The notes under the pieces were generated by a model. The model was given only the letters and a program-made list of their open reading frames with translations, was not told the origin of the DNA and searched no databases. Positions 41,356 through 52,203 of a stretch of DNA of 64,000 nucleotides are shown piece by piece. The stretch's first letter is position 1, and each line of letters starts with the position of its first letter. The stretch comes from Adineta vaga (taxonomy: Eukaryota > Rotifera), in NCBI GenBank assembly GCA_021613535.1, contig CP075492.1, positions 2,542,001 to 2,606,000 on the forward strand, written 5' to 3'. Made by a program: the position numbers and the translations under genes.

Positions 41356-41718
41356 CTATGAATATGGTTCACAAGACGAAATGACAAATAATATATTACG
41401 AAAGAATGTCATCATCAAGAGTATTAGCATTGCTGCCAGTTGTTGTTGTTTTTGTCCATTAGATGATCCACTTGTGTAAACACTACGACATGAACTTTTA
41501 ATAATACTGTTCACAGAAGGACATTGTGTAGGATATCTGTTGGTGCAAAATGCTCCGTTACATGAAGAGCAATCTGCTACATCCATCACTGGTTGATTAA
41601 CTTCTACACAGTTGAGTGTCGATGGATCAGTGACACAACAAACACATTGACAGCCATATCCATAGGAGAATGGTAAACACAGCATAATAATTGTGACTGC
41701 TAGAATAATTAACTTCAT
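41356..41718 (-). CDS. Small Cys-rich secreted or membrane-anchored protein, copy 2
   Basis: 120 codons from the Met in MKLIILAVTIIMLCLPFSYG. An in-frame ATG 30 nt upstream would put a charged extension before the signal peptide, so the later start is chosen. The Cys domain is CQCVCC, C, DVADCSSCNGAFC, RYPTQC and SSC. The C-terminal hydrophobic segment (LAAMLILLMMTFFRNILFVI) is as in the neighbour. About 40 percent of residues match copy 1 by eye, with all core Cys kept. Same strand, in tandem. Confidence 0.8.
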   Translation of the reverse strand: MKLIILAVTIIMLCLPFSYGYGCQCVCCVTDPSTLNCVEVNQPVMDVADCSSCNGAFCTNRYPTQCPSVNSIIKSSCRSVYTSGSSNGQKQQQLAAMLILLMMTFFRNILFVISSCEPYS

Positions 41719-42128
41719 TTGATCTTTTATGCCGAATAATGATATCAAGTTAATTTCTTCTCATGAGATTTATAGCTGATATATATATATCAATCGAGGC
41801 CAAAAGAGTATAATGAAAAACATCACAAAGGTGTTATTATTTATTTCTTATAAGATAGAATTTCTGTTCAAATACTATATGCTTTGTTTTTTTATGGATC
41901 AAATTGCATTTAAAAAAAAATATTCATTAGAATTTATCAATAATGAAAATAGAAATGATTATTGACATTCTTACACCAGATCAAAATGAGTACAAAATAC
42001 ATGTTTCTTTTATTTCGAAAAGAAATTTGTTCATAAAGAACGAAATAGATAAGATTACGAAGCCATAATGTTCAATAATTCTATATCTTTGATAGATAAA
42101 TGTATATGTTAGTATATCGTAGACTAGA

Positions 42129-42183
42129 TTGAGGGTGGGTGTAGGTGAATACAAGAGACACACGCACACATACCCTCAAGATG
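42129..42183. repeat. Telomere-like hairpin element
   Basis: TTGAGGGTGGGTGTAGGTGA and CACACATACCCTCAAGATG flank ATACAAGAGACACACG. Confidence 0.75.
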
Positions 42184-42210
42184 TCTTCTTTTTCATAGTA
42201 CTTATCCATA

Positions 42211-42231
42211 TCCTCAAACCCACACCCTCAA
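42211..42231. repeat. Half telomere-like element
   Basis: C-rich arm ending CCCACACCCTCAA. The G-rich partner may be the degenerate CCATCTTGAAGGAGAGGG at 42293-42312, with inverted order. Confidence 0.4.
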
Positions 42232-42466
42232 AAATTTGTACCATGCAGACTCTTATAGAATTGCTCTGATTCAGATCATATATGTGCTCATCACCATCTT
42301 GAAGGAGAGGGTAACATGTTTATACAGAAATATCACATTCAGGATTCGTTGATAATTTTCGATCTTCAGCAACTAGTTTTTTCCTACAATCACTTAATTT
42401 GATTCGAACACAACACATGCAAATAGCTTTGATCTAATATATAATAATATGTATTTTGAGAATGTA

Positions 42467-42522
42467 TGAAAGTGTCGGTGAAGATACTTCTTCGTAATCC
42501 ATACACATACACCCACACCCTC
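42467..42522. repeat. Telomere-like hairpin element
   Basis: A diverged left arm (GAAAGTGTCGGTGAAG) and a good right arm (CACCCACACCCTCAA) around ATACTTCTTCGTAATCCA. Confidence 0.65.
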
Positions 42523-43167
42523 AAATAAGTTTGAATGAGTTCAAAGTATAACAGAAACAATGCAAAAAAAAGAACAAAAGCTTATTCCAAAAATAAATAA
42601 AGCTTCTGACGATGCGAATTCGAGTCCAGAAAAAAATGAGTTTGAACATCCTTACATCTACATGGTCTTCAAGATGATAATATTCACTTCTTGAGAAGAA
42701 TGCACAAGTCAACTTATCTAAAATGACGTCAAGTTGACAGTGCTTTCCGATAGAAAAGATGAATATAAAATAATGTATAAACCTTTTTTGGAAACATCAT
42801 TTTTTACATTAGTATTTCTTCGAAATGACAGAATATCCATTTAATGTTCTAAAAGTAATCTGTCTTCACAATTATAGATTATGAACTTTGTATCGTGGCA
42901 CAATAAACTAAATGAAAAAAAGACACAGTTATAAAAAGTTCTTGAAGCAAATGAATTTTCTGTTTCACTATTATAAAAAAAACAACTGGGGTGAATGAAT
43001 AGATATGAACTATATTGAGATCTCATTAAAATATCGCACTTGAATAAATCAGAAACTTCATTTATTCAACGTCACACTAGTTAAATACGTTTTCCTTTTA
43101 CTTACTTTTTTCTCTCAAAATTATAAACACAAATATATTCTTGTCTTTTGCATCACAATCAGCAGTA

Positions 43168-44085
43168 ATGACAATTGACAATAACTCTATGACAACAAAC
43201 ATCGAATCATGGTTTATTCCTTTCGATATTTTCATGATTGTGTGTAGTATTTTTGCCATTGTTCTAGCTATGTTATTTTTAATCATTATTATTCTTGATA
43301 AAACATGTCATACAGTATCAATGATGCTCGTTGCAAATTCATGTTTAGTCGAACTCGTATTTGGAAGTATTACGCTTAGCATGGCTACATTCACACTTCA
43401 AAATGATATCAAACAAATCCAATATGAAGATTCACTTTGTGTTTTTCGAGGTTTCATGGGTTATGTTGTGGCTGCTCTACAGTTTTATTCTTATTTACTT
43501 CAAGCTATCTATCGATATATCATAGTTATTTATCCCACTCAATTATTCTGGCAATCAGTTCGATTTCAAGTTTTACTTATGAGTATTACATGGATATTTG
43601 GCTTTGTCTGTCCACTACCATATATACTCACTCATGAAATCATGTACAATGTCGATAATCAATTCTGTCAAATGCCTTTTCGACTGACTTTTTTAATAGT
43701 TTACAATGCACTTTATGTCTGTGTGATTCCCGTGTTCCTCACAATCTTAATCTATTTCAGATTGGTTCGACATGTGAGAGAAATAAGTAAACATGTAACA
43801 CCTGCTAATAGTTTATTGCGTGCACATCGAGAATTGAAGATGGTTCGACGTATCGTTATTCTTGTCTTTGGCGTTGTTACACTTGGTTTTCCTTATGTAT
43901 TGTTTACTTTTATATCATTTTTCACTACTCCACCAAAGTATCATTTTCGTATTGCTTATATATTTGCTGATGCATCAATGGCATTTGTAATGATTGCTCT
44001 ATTTCAATTTACAGATCCACTAAAAAAGTCTATAAAGAAGATAATTAATGGGCGATCAGCTATGGTAATACCAACGATGACGTAA
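43168..44085 (+). CDS. Rhodopsin-like orphan GPCR with YRY in place of DRY
   Basis: 305 codons from the ATG of MTIDNNSMTTNIESWF. An open frame extends 27 nt upstream without an ATG. Seven helices are present. TM2 is unusual (SMMLVANSCLVELVF). TM3 ends LQAIYRYIIVIYP, so Asp of DRY is replaced by Tyr while Arg is kept. TM4 is SITWIFGFVCPLPYIL, ICL3 is basic (RVRHVREISKHV-like), TM6 is RRIVILVFGVVTLGFPYVLF, and TM7 ends ALFQFTDPLKKSIKK. Compared with the other GPCRs here it is a different subfamily (no FYIYLSS TM7). The ligand is unknown. Confidence 0.85.
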   Translation: MTIDNNSMTTNIESWFIPFDIFMIVCSIFAIVLAMLFLIIIILDKTCHTVSMMLVANSCLVELVFGSITLSMATFTLQNDIKQIQYEDSLCVFRGFMGYVVAALQFYSYLLQAIYRYIIVIYPTQLFWQSVRFQVLLMSITWIFGFVCPLPYILTHEIMYNVDNQFCQMPFRLTFLIVYNALYVCVIPVFLTILIYFRLVRHVREISKHVTPANSLLRAHRELKMVRRIVILVFGVVTLGFPYVLFTFISFFTTPPKYHFRIAYIFADASMAFVMIALFQFTDPLKKSIKKIINGRSAMVIPTMT

Positions 44086-44810
44086 ATAGTTAAATCTTAA
44101 TTTGTGAGAAGAACATATGAAACAAATTTTAATGTCGTATCGTTTGGTGACGTAAGTACCATTAAGAACTTGTTTAACATACATTTAATATACAAAACTT
44201 GATAAAGATTCTGGATATTTACATCAGTGTTCCAAGTATACACATATTACTGTTGAATTCAAGCAACACAACTCTATGAATAATTGGAGTAGTAAATTAA
44301 TAAATCAATCAAGAGTGCACAATTGCCACTCTCTTCTTTGTGCATCGGAAATTGCATACAACTAATAAAGACCATTTGGAATATTTATCAAGGAACATTA
44401 AATTTACTTAATAAAACGGTTGAATGGAATTCCTTCACCCCATCATCACTTTTATCTTACTCGATCGTTTTCAACGCAAAGAATTTCGTGATAACGAAGA
44501 ATATTTTCATGACTTACGCAACAACAATATATTGGCGTTTTGAAGTTATTTATGAATTTGAGTCTGTAATTAATAAAAGTACCTTTGATATTGAATTAAA
44601 TAGTGGTTCACAGAATATTCAACAAAACAAATATTGTTGACGAAAAAAAACAGGTAAGTATATGTATATATGTATATTGAATACTCAAAATGTTAAGTCA
44701 TAACACTTTGATCACAGGAACACATTTTAGGTTAATTTTATTTGATAAATCAATTAATATAGAACATTCTCACTCACATCTACCCTCGTTTTCTTATGAA
44801 ATCATAGATA
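44086..44810. other. Intergenic, possible noncoding exon material
   Basis: Open frames at 44323-44640 and 44690-44896 have no domain and overlap the 3' end of the ART gene on the other strand. A GTAAGT donor-like site at about 44653 follows the first. They are not called as genes. Confidence 0.35.
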
Positions 44811-45608
44811 TTAAATGGAATCTCGAAGAGAAAATAATGGTTCAGTTTCTTTTAATTGTATTATATGAATATCTTCGGATGGTTGAGATTGATTAACAAC
44901 TGTAAACTGAGTTGCTGGTAATAATAAAACTTCATTTTCATCAGAATACATTGAATGGTGTCGGATATTTTTTGCATTTTGACATTCAATAATAAAAATT
45001 GTACGTATTCCTGTTTTGCCTAATACTGTATCTTGTTCTAATACATCGAGTTTTGACGTACATGATGAAAAAGCCCACCATACAAATGTCTTGCCTACAG
45101 GATAGACATCACTTAAATTGAGTTTAGCTCCACGAAACAATGTACGATCGTTTGATGGAGGTAGTTTAGCGAGACCTGTTAAAATCAATTTTAAATAAAG
45201 TAACCATGGTTTTAATAAAGCTCTTTTTTCTTTACGAAGAGTAGAATTGAAAATATAATAGAGACTTTCTTGGTGTTTAGGCCATTCCATGGTATATAAC
45301 ATAATAGAAGTTGATTCATCTGATGTCAATTGATCTGCAGGAGATTGTGAATTAAGTTTAGCAAGCCATGCTTTACGTTTTATATCTGGGACAATTGAAA
45401 TCAATGGAATAATAGATTCTTCTAATGATACCAATGGTTTTTCTTCGTAACCTTCGATAGGTAATAACATTTTATCAGGTTCTTGGTTCATATCAGAAAT
45501 ACGTTGAACATTAATGGATTCATTATCAGTACTATTGGCATTACTCGATGATGACATAGTAGTCTCTAAAACAGAAGATGTGATGAACGAATTTTTACCG
45601 ATAATCAC
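44811..45608 (-). CDS. Arginine-type mono-ADP-ribosyltransferase domain protein
   Basis: 265 codons. MSSSSNANS at residue 18 may be the true start. A disordered acidic N-terminus is followed from about residue 100 by an ART fold. The triad is visible: Arg in RTLFRGAKLNL, the Ser strand WWAFSSCTSKL and the ExE pair in SDENEVLLLPATQF. MLYTMEWPKHQESLYYIFNS upstream resembles the helix before the first motif of bdelloid ARTs. It has no signal peptide and no TPR array, so it is a stand-alone cytosolic enzyme distinct from the ART-TPR fusion at 32809. Substrate unknown. Confidence 0.85.
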   Translation of the reverse strand: MIIGKNSFITSSVLETTMSSSSNANSTDNESINVQRISDMNQEPDKMLLPIEGYEEKPLVSLEESIIPLISIVPDIKRKAWLAKLNSQSPADQLTSDESTSIMLYTMEWPKHQESLYYIFNSTLRKEKRALLKPWLLYLKLILTGLAKLPPSNDRTLFRGAKLNLSDVYPVGKTFVWWAFSSCTSKLDVLEQDTVLGKTGIRTIFIIECQNAKNIRHHSMYSDENEVLLLPATQFTVVNQSQPSEDIHIIQLKETEPLFSLRDSI

Positions 45609-46309
45609 GTCGAATTCTTGAAGTACAAACTTTTAGAATTTAAGTATTAAATTGAAAACATCTACTCTATTGAATAAGAGATACGAATATAAATACTGAG
45701 TACAGCGCTTTTCAGTATTTTGATGCTATAAAATTATTATTATTCATCAGATGATTTAAAGAAAGATTTTCTTCAAAATGATAAGCACAAGAAAACTCGA
45801 CAGGATAGTCTGATTTTAAAAGTTTTAAAAAGCTTTTGTGCTATTAAAATTAAATGTCTCTAAAACCATTCGGAAACAACATTGATTTTGGCTTAATGTA
45901 TAAACGTTTTTTGTTTGTTGAACTTAATACAAAGCTAAATATTTTAATTTTATTAGGATTAGCTCAAACATATATGAATACATACACAATATATTGAAGA
46001 TATAGCAGAATTTTTACAGAAAAAGAATAAAGATTACCATTAAACTGCTTTCAAAATCGCAATGAAACGTAGTTCTCAAAGACAGCTACTAGAACTATTG
46101 CATTTCAAATTCTTTAGATAATTTGAAACAAATTCTATTGAACATAAAGGTGATACTTTAATTTTTAGTCTTTTAATCGTTCTAACTGGCTTAGTGATAT
46201 TCAAAAGACTATCTGTAACTTATGACACATGAAAATCTAAGAAATGAGCAAATGTGAAAAAGTTTTCCCCTTTAAACTTTTTTGTTAAAGCAAACTGTAA
46301 GTTTTACGT
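45609..46309. other. Intergenic, nothing recognised
   Basis: AT-rich stretch upstream of the ART gene and downstream of the polyubiquitin-like gene. No repeats or frames of note. Confidence 0.4.
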
Positions 46310-47332
46310 CTAGTTCAAAACATTCAAGACGACATCAAACCGTGTGTCATATATTCTCTGTTTTATCATTCTCTTCATACCTGATATATTATGAATCAAA
46401 GTAGCTTGATTCGTTTGATCAGCTGGCAAAAGTTCTAGCATATCATCGGACTGCAGAATGTACTCTAAGATATTTTCACCGTCTTCAAGTTGTCGACCAC
46501 CAAAAACTAATCGCTGTTGACCAGGTGGAATACCCTCCTTATCTTGAATTCTTGCTTTCACATTTTCTGTAGTATCACTTGGTTCTACTTCTAATCCAAA
46601 AGTCTTTCCAGTTACTGTTTTTACAAGGATTCGTATGCTGCCATACATCCTAAGTACGAGATGCAATGGGCGTTCCGTTAGATTATTGTCGTCTGACAGA
46701 GTTCGATCGTCCTCAAGTCTTCGACTAGCAAAAACTAATCGCTGTTGATCAGTTGGAATATCCTCCTTATCTTGAATTTTCTCTTTCACATTTTCGACAG
46801 TACCCTCTGGATTTACTCCCAATGTAATAGTCTTCCCAGTTATTGTTTTAACAAAATTAAAAAAGCCATGACGCAATCTTGGAATGAGATGCAATGTGTA
46901 TTCACCACATTCTCTAATATTATAATCTAATAAAGTTCGACTATCTTCAAGTTCTCGACCAGTATAAATCAATCTCTGTTGATTCGTTGGAATACCTTGC
47001 TGTTTGTAAATCGCTTCTTTAACGTTTTCAATAGTATCTTCTTGGTATACTATCAAGCTAAAATCATTTCCTGACTGTGTTTTAATAAACAAACAGCAGT
47101 GTGGGCGCCAGACAAGCCAACGTGCGTGATGTAACATGCTTTCATTTTGAATATTGTAGTCTAATAGAGTTGAACCGTCTTCAAGTCGTCGACCACCAAA
47201 AACGAATTGCTGTTGATCAGGTGGAATACCCTCCTTATCTTGTATTATCTCTTTCACGTTTTTTATAGTAAAACATGGCTCTACTTCTATTGTAATAGTT
47301 TTCCCAGTTATTGTTTTAACAAAGATTTGCAT
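46310..47332 (-). CDS. Degenerate tandem-ubiquitin (polyubiquitin-derived) protein
   Basis: 340 codons with four ubiquitin-like units of about 76 residues starting [43 protein letters not shown] and [18 protein letters not shown], then a 40-residue unique tail. The fold-defining [11 protein letters not shown] and RLED segments are kept. However, the Gly-Gly junctions needed for cleavage into monomers are gone: unit ends read [24 protein letters not shown] and [11 protein letters not shown]. Lys48 is replaced (GGRRLED, TGRELED, ASRRLED, GGRQLED) and Lys63 is not conserved. So it should stay a linear multi-UBL chain that cannot be conjugated, perhaps a decoy for ubiquitin-binding proteins. Open frame, single exon. 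Confidence 0.85.
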   Translation of the reverse strand: MQIFVKTITGKTITIEVEPCFTIKNVKEIIQDKEGIPPDQQQFVFGGRRLEDGSTLLDYNIQNESMLHHARWLVWRPHCCLFIKTQSGNDFSLIVYQEDTIENVKEAIYKQQGIPTNQQRLIYTGRELEDSRTLLDYNIRECGEYTLHLIPRLRHGFFNFVKTITGKTITLGVNPEGTVENVKEKIQDKEDIPTDQQRLVFASRRLEDDRTLSDDNNLTERPLHLVLRMYGSIRILVKTVTGKTFGLEVEPSDTTENVKARIQDKEGIPPGQQRLVFGGRQLEDGENILEYILQSDDMLELLPADQTNQATLIHNISGMKRMIKQRIYDTRFDVVLNVLN

Positions 47333-47416
47333 ACCGCGATAAACTAAACAAACTATAAATATAATGCTATACGTGTTGTCAAATGACAGGCGTTTAAGAT
47401 GTTAAGATCTATCAAT

Positions 47417-47450
47417 GGGTGAGGGTGTGGGTTTGGATGGGGACAGGTGT
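47417..47450. repeat. Half telomere-like element
   Basis: GGGTGAGGGTGTGGGTTTGG, followed by GGGGACAGGTGT. No matching C-rich arm nearby. Confidence 0.5.
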
Positions 47451-48345
47451 ATTCGTTGTTCAAACTCTTGCATGGGAGGAGTGGGAAGCAGGTGCCGCAG
47501 CACCTAACAACATTTTTTAGGTGCTGAGATTCTGGTGGCATGTGACTCACATTTGTCCCTGTGAGACAGCACCTACTCAGCATCCACCCAACATCGATCG
47601 GATTTTTCAGATACTCAGATGTTCGCACTTTCCCGTTTGAACTATTACTATCTCATTTGGTGCAACACATCTTTAACTATGAAATATTATTATAAAGGAT
47701 TTAGATTCGGGTTAAATTTGGTTTCAAATAACTTAAATCTTATTGTTTTAGTATGATAAAGTAATTCATCAATATCTCTGTTTTTGTCGTATGAAAATTT
47801 AATATTCCTTTACAGGATCTTTGAAACGTAATTACTGTTTTGAACATATATAAATAGAAGTAAATATTCAAACCACAATCTGAATTCCGAATACAAAGCC
47901 AAATCCAAATTTCAAATCTAAAGGACTAATGCAAACCTATTCTCAAATTTAGGATACATACACAAAACTAAATTCGAATCGAAATCTTTTTTGAGGTGTT
48001 GCTTCCCTACATTTATCTAACCCGCTCCTGCGCATATAATCACATTTTATACTGCGTGTTTTCGTAATAGTGCTCATATCATGATCATATTTTTACCTAC
48101 ACATACATGTACATTACTTTACCTTCGCTATAATCGAGTATGATTTATGGCATTCTTTTTAGAAGTTGGAAAGAATTAGTCGTTAAAATTTTACCAACTA
48201 CGCCAACCTTCCATTACAGCACATATTCTGCGCAAATAAAAGCAAATACATTATTTTTCTCTCTAAAGAACGAAGTACAGAGAGAGCAAATAGAACAGAT
48301 ATGATTCATAGAATGCTTCGCTTTCGTACACATTAGAATCCTGCA

Positions 48346-48386
48346 AACCGGCCGGGTACCCGGCACCCGACCGGACCCGGACCGGC
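48346..48386. repeat. GC-rich palindromic patch
   Basis: About 40 bp composed almost wholly of CCGG, GGGTACCC, ACCCGACC and GGACCCGGACCGG units in a genome of about 30 percent GC. It is internally palindromic. Confidence 0.7.
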
Positions 48387-48475
48387 AACTAGTGGCATCA
48401 TCGAATTTGTAGCTTTATAATCTGGTACCATTAATATATAAAAAGGAAAAGAAGGAGTCAAAATAAATCTAATAA

Positions 48476-48535
48476 TGAGAGTGTAGGTGTTACACAGACA
48501 TAGTACTCACACCCACCCACCCACACCCTCAAGAT
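48476..48535. repeat. Telomere-like hairpin element
   Basis: GAGAGTGTAGGTGT on the left and ACCCACCCACCCACACCCTC followed by AAGAT on the right. The core includes TACACAGACATAGTACT. Confidence 0.75.
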
Positions 48536-48583
48536 ATTATTATTTTTTCGCAACGAATAAATGTAAAAATTCATGTTTAAAAA

Positions 48584-51500
48584 TCATTTATAGGATGAAA
48601 ATGTCGATGTAGAACGTAGGCTAGAAGAAGCAGTATTTGTCGATGATATTGATGTTGGACCATCTAACGATTTCATTAGATCATTATATGCAATTTCAAA
48701 AGCTCTAAGTTTTTCAGTTGCATTAGTTTTATCTTTGAAATATTTTTCAACCGTCTTGATTTGATCACAATCCTCAATTTGTTTTCCCAACAATTCTTCT
48801 GGTAAACCACATATACCACTTCGACAAGGAGTATCATTTCCATATATACCAAGACAACAAGCCCATATCAATTTCGGAAGTTGAGCATTAGATGAACGTG
48901 CTTGTATTAATTTTGCTGCTTGTATAATAGCTTGTGCTTCATCATAACTAATAGATTTCTTTGATTGAAGATTATAAATATAACCATCATGATATTGACA
49001 ATTACCATAATTTGTTTTGGATAAAATATAACTCTGACGACATTTCGGACAGATTTTTTCCGTTTCATCATCGAGTTCTTTTCTTTTGCGTTCTTCATCT
49101 TGTTTGATTTGTTCTTCACTTTTCTTAAAATCAATATCTTCAATCAAATGACTACGTAAAAGTGAATGTTTAACAATCATAACAATCCATTTTTCTTTTG
49201 CAGCAAAATTATTCTAAAATAACTGATGTATTTTTCAGTTTTATATAGAAAATAAAAGATAGACTCTTACACTACTATCAACAGGTTTATTTTCAACAAA
49301 TGCTTGTTTACATTTTTCACGTATATATTGATATAGATGAATATTTGAAATTGATGTTGATTGTGATGTATTTGAATCATTTATACTCAGCATAATAAGT
49401 GAATCAATATCAAAAATAAACATTGAACGATTGTATTCATCACATTCTATGAAAGGACGAGTGCAAAATGAGATAGATTTTCTGCAAAATGATCTTACCA
49501 GCAAATGTCGTTGCAAGTAATTCAAAGATTTTATTCTCATCAAAAGCATTATTTTTAGAAAAGAAATCTGTATCTATAATTTGAATTGTATCAATATTTC
49601 GACTAGAACAACCATTAATAATACGAGCGAGTAAAGTCATCAATGATGTTTCATCATTGAATAATGCTTTTTCAATTGTATATCCATCAGATAATTCAAT
49701 AAAACATGTTCTTTCTTGTAAATCAATTAAAATTCGTCCTGACGGTTTCTTTTCGGAAAAAACTAATGAAAATTTGTCAGATTGATTATTTGTTGTATTT
49801 GTATGGAATATATTTGGATAAATACGACAAATTTCAGGTAGAGTACTACTTCCAAACCAACAACTAAATTCTCGAGCTGTATTATTAGCAAGTGAAAGTA
49901 ATGTATGATTCGATAATGATGTTGGATTATCTGCTAGAAAACTAACAATACTTGATTTCAATCCACCTATTGCGGCACCACTAAAATTTGTTGTAATTTT
50001 TACAAGAAAATTGAGTCGATCATTATTGAAGTCTTTTAAATCTTTTGTTAAAAGTGGTTTAAGCATTTGTTTACGAATTTCAGGCGATGGTCGACCAACA
50101 AAACATTTTGCCTGCATACGTCTTAGAAAAGCATCATCCATCATATTTCGTCGATTTGTTGCACCAAAAACAATCAAATTTGGTATGTTTTTTACACCTT
50201 CAATATGTGAAAGAAGAACACTAATACCATCGACTTTCGATTGTTGTGCATTATTATCTCGTTTCGGTACTAATCCATCGATTTCATCAATAGTCATAGC
50301 ACACATCAAATATGGAATTGTATTAGCACGATACATGATATCAATAAGAAGTTTTTCTGTTTCACCGACATAAGGTCGATTAAGTTCACCTGCAGCTAAT
50401 GGAACTGTTGTCATTGTAATACCAGCATAAACAGCTGCTCGTTTAAGTAGTTCTGATTTTCCTACATAGAAACGAAAAATAAGTTTAAAATGACAAAAAA
50501 AATGATATAACATACCTGTTCCTGGCGGCCCATAAAGTAATAAACCACGACCAATTTTCACTTTAAGTTTATGATGCTCATCAGCATTAATAAGATCCAA
50601 CTTGGATTGTCGATCATTAATCTCTTTTGTATTGTTTTCAAGACTTTCAATAAGTTCATTACACTTTTTCATTATTCTCTCGAATTCCATGACTGTTTTC
50701 TGCAAATCATTTTCGGCATCTCTCTTCTTTTTTTCAACTTGCACTTGTTTCCCTCGAGCTTTATCCAAAGCATCTCTGTACACGAGCAAACCAGATGTAG
50801 ATCTACTAATTGTATCCCTGAGATTATCTATTTCTCTTTTTATGAGTTCCTCTTCTTGGGATATATTTGACAAGCGAAATTTTTTTGTTTCAACATCCAT
50901 TTTCATACTGTTAAATTGAGATGTCGTCAAACTAAATTCTTCTTCCAAACTTTTAGCTCTGTCTTTAAGTTGCTTGAGTTCATGTGACCAAGTATTACGC
51001 TTCTGTTCAATCTCTTCTTCCGTAAAACTTGCAGTTGGAACACAAAATGTTCGTAGATATTCATAAATAGTACTAATTACATTTCCATCATCAGCATAAA
51101 ATTTACGTAATTCTTCCATGGCTAAATCTACCGCCTTTCCATCGAGATATGTTAATTGTTCTCTTTTCCCGATAACATCATAAAAATAACGTTTAACTCG
51201 ATGAATATCACCTAACAATGTAGCTGTGGATTCTCTATAAGGATCAGTAGTTTGATTGAAACTACCTGCAGCAGCATTCAATTGTACATAATCGTAAATC
51301 ATTTGTTTCACCGCAGGTTTAACACCACTAACCTTTTCCCAGATACTTTCATTCATAACTGTGTTTTGAAGATGTTCAATTGTTTTAATATTTTCATCTA
51401 TATAGATAAAAATGTTATATATAAGTATATATGGAAATGTAAAGGCGCCAATACCTCCGAGATCTTTCGTCCACTTTTCAATATCTTTCTGATCATATTT

Positions 51501-52091
51501 GTTCTGACGACCAATAGATTTAAGAAGATCTTCTAACGTATTAATTTCTTCGGAAAAATCAGAGGAATTAATTATGTCAGTTCGATTATTTGATGCTTCA
51601 TTGTAAGGAATAATCGTTACATTTACAGAGGTATCTGATGTTGTGTACCATATTTCAGGAAATTGAGTCTCTTTAGTACCAGGTCGATAATCTAATTCTA
51701 ATAGATCGAGTAAGTAATTGAAATTCCATGGTCCAAATTTATCATTTTTACGTATAAATAAATTTGGTCGATAAACTGGACGTTCTGTTTGATTACTCAT
51801 ATCGATTGGTTTACTGGTTGATCGAAGTGCATAGAGTTGAAATACTGACAAAGCTTTTTCATTGATCATTAGAGTACCATTAGGTGTATTCAAATCGTCA
51901 ACGAATTTTTTCAATTGTAGATATTTGAATTTGATACGAATAGTCATAGTAAGTTCTTCAAGTGATACGGGTTTCGACTCCACAACTGTTGTTACATTTG
52001 ATTGTGTCCTTATAGTAACAGACTCACTTGTTTCACTAACTGTTGTATCGTTTGAAGGCGTCCATTTTTCAAAGCTATATCTTCTTTCCAT
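48584..52091 (-). CDS. AAA+ ATPase with coiled coil and C-terminal CHORD-like zinc module
   Basis: Five exons (52091-51455, 51397-50516, 50461-49499, 49446-49271, 49213-48584; introns 52-57 nt) give 1095 codons. Residues about 1-320 are a novel N-terminal domain. Residues 350-490 are a coiled coil (many E/K/Q heptads). Walker A GPPGTGKSELLK lies at about 501-512, split by an intron, Walker B is MTIDEID (about 561-567), the sensor/arginine region is FGATNRRNMMDDAFLRRM, and the lid contains FSGAAIGGLKSSI. The C-terminal module has CPKCRQSY, GNCQYHDGYI, WACC and CRSGIC, a zinc-binding, CHORD-like arrangement. The order suggests a remodelling motor tethered by its coiled coil, with a zinc module for partner binding. 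It lies 112 bp downstream of the coiled-coil gene on the same strand, a possible functional pair. Not identified as a known AAA subfamily. Confidence 0.82.
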
Positions 52092-52203
52092 TTAGGAATT
52101 AAATATTCTTAATCTAGAAAAAAAAGGAAGTTCTTCTCGAGTAAATAATTCACAGAAAAACAAAAGTTTCAGTTAAAATGTTAACTTTTTCAATGTTTTT
52201 ATT

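Larger units (their letters stand above)
41719..43167. other. Hairpin-rich intergenic stretch
   Basis: It contains full elements at 42129-42183 and 42467-42522 and half elements at 42211-42231 and 42293-42312. Between them there are only AT-rich spacers and short unsupported ORFs. Confidence 0.45.
47333..48583. other. Intergenic with hairpins and two GC-rich patches
   Basis: It holds a half element at 47417-47450, a GC-richer palindrome-rich patch at about 47462-47590 (AGCACCTAA...TTAGGTGCT), an extremely GC-rich patch at 48346-48386 and a full hairpin at 48476-48535. No gene is supported; the minus ORF at 47353-47628 is a by-product. Confidence 0.45.

Noticed and set aside
41981-42712. Several minus ORFs of about 60 codons
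   Set aside because: They run through hairpin elements and AT-rich spacers and show no domain or splice context.
47353-47628. 91-codon minus ORF with Cys and His
   Set aside because: Half of it is the telomere-like repeat; no conserved pattern.
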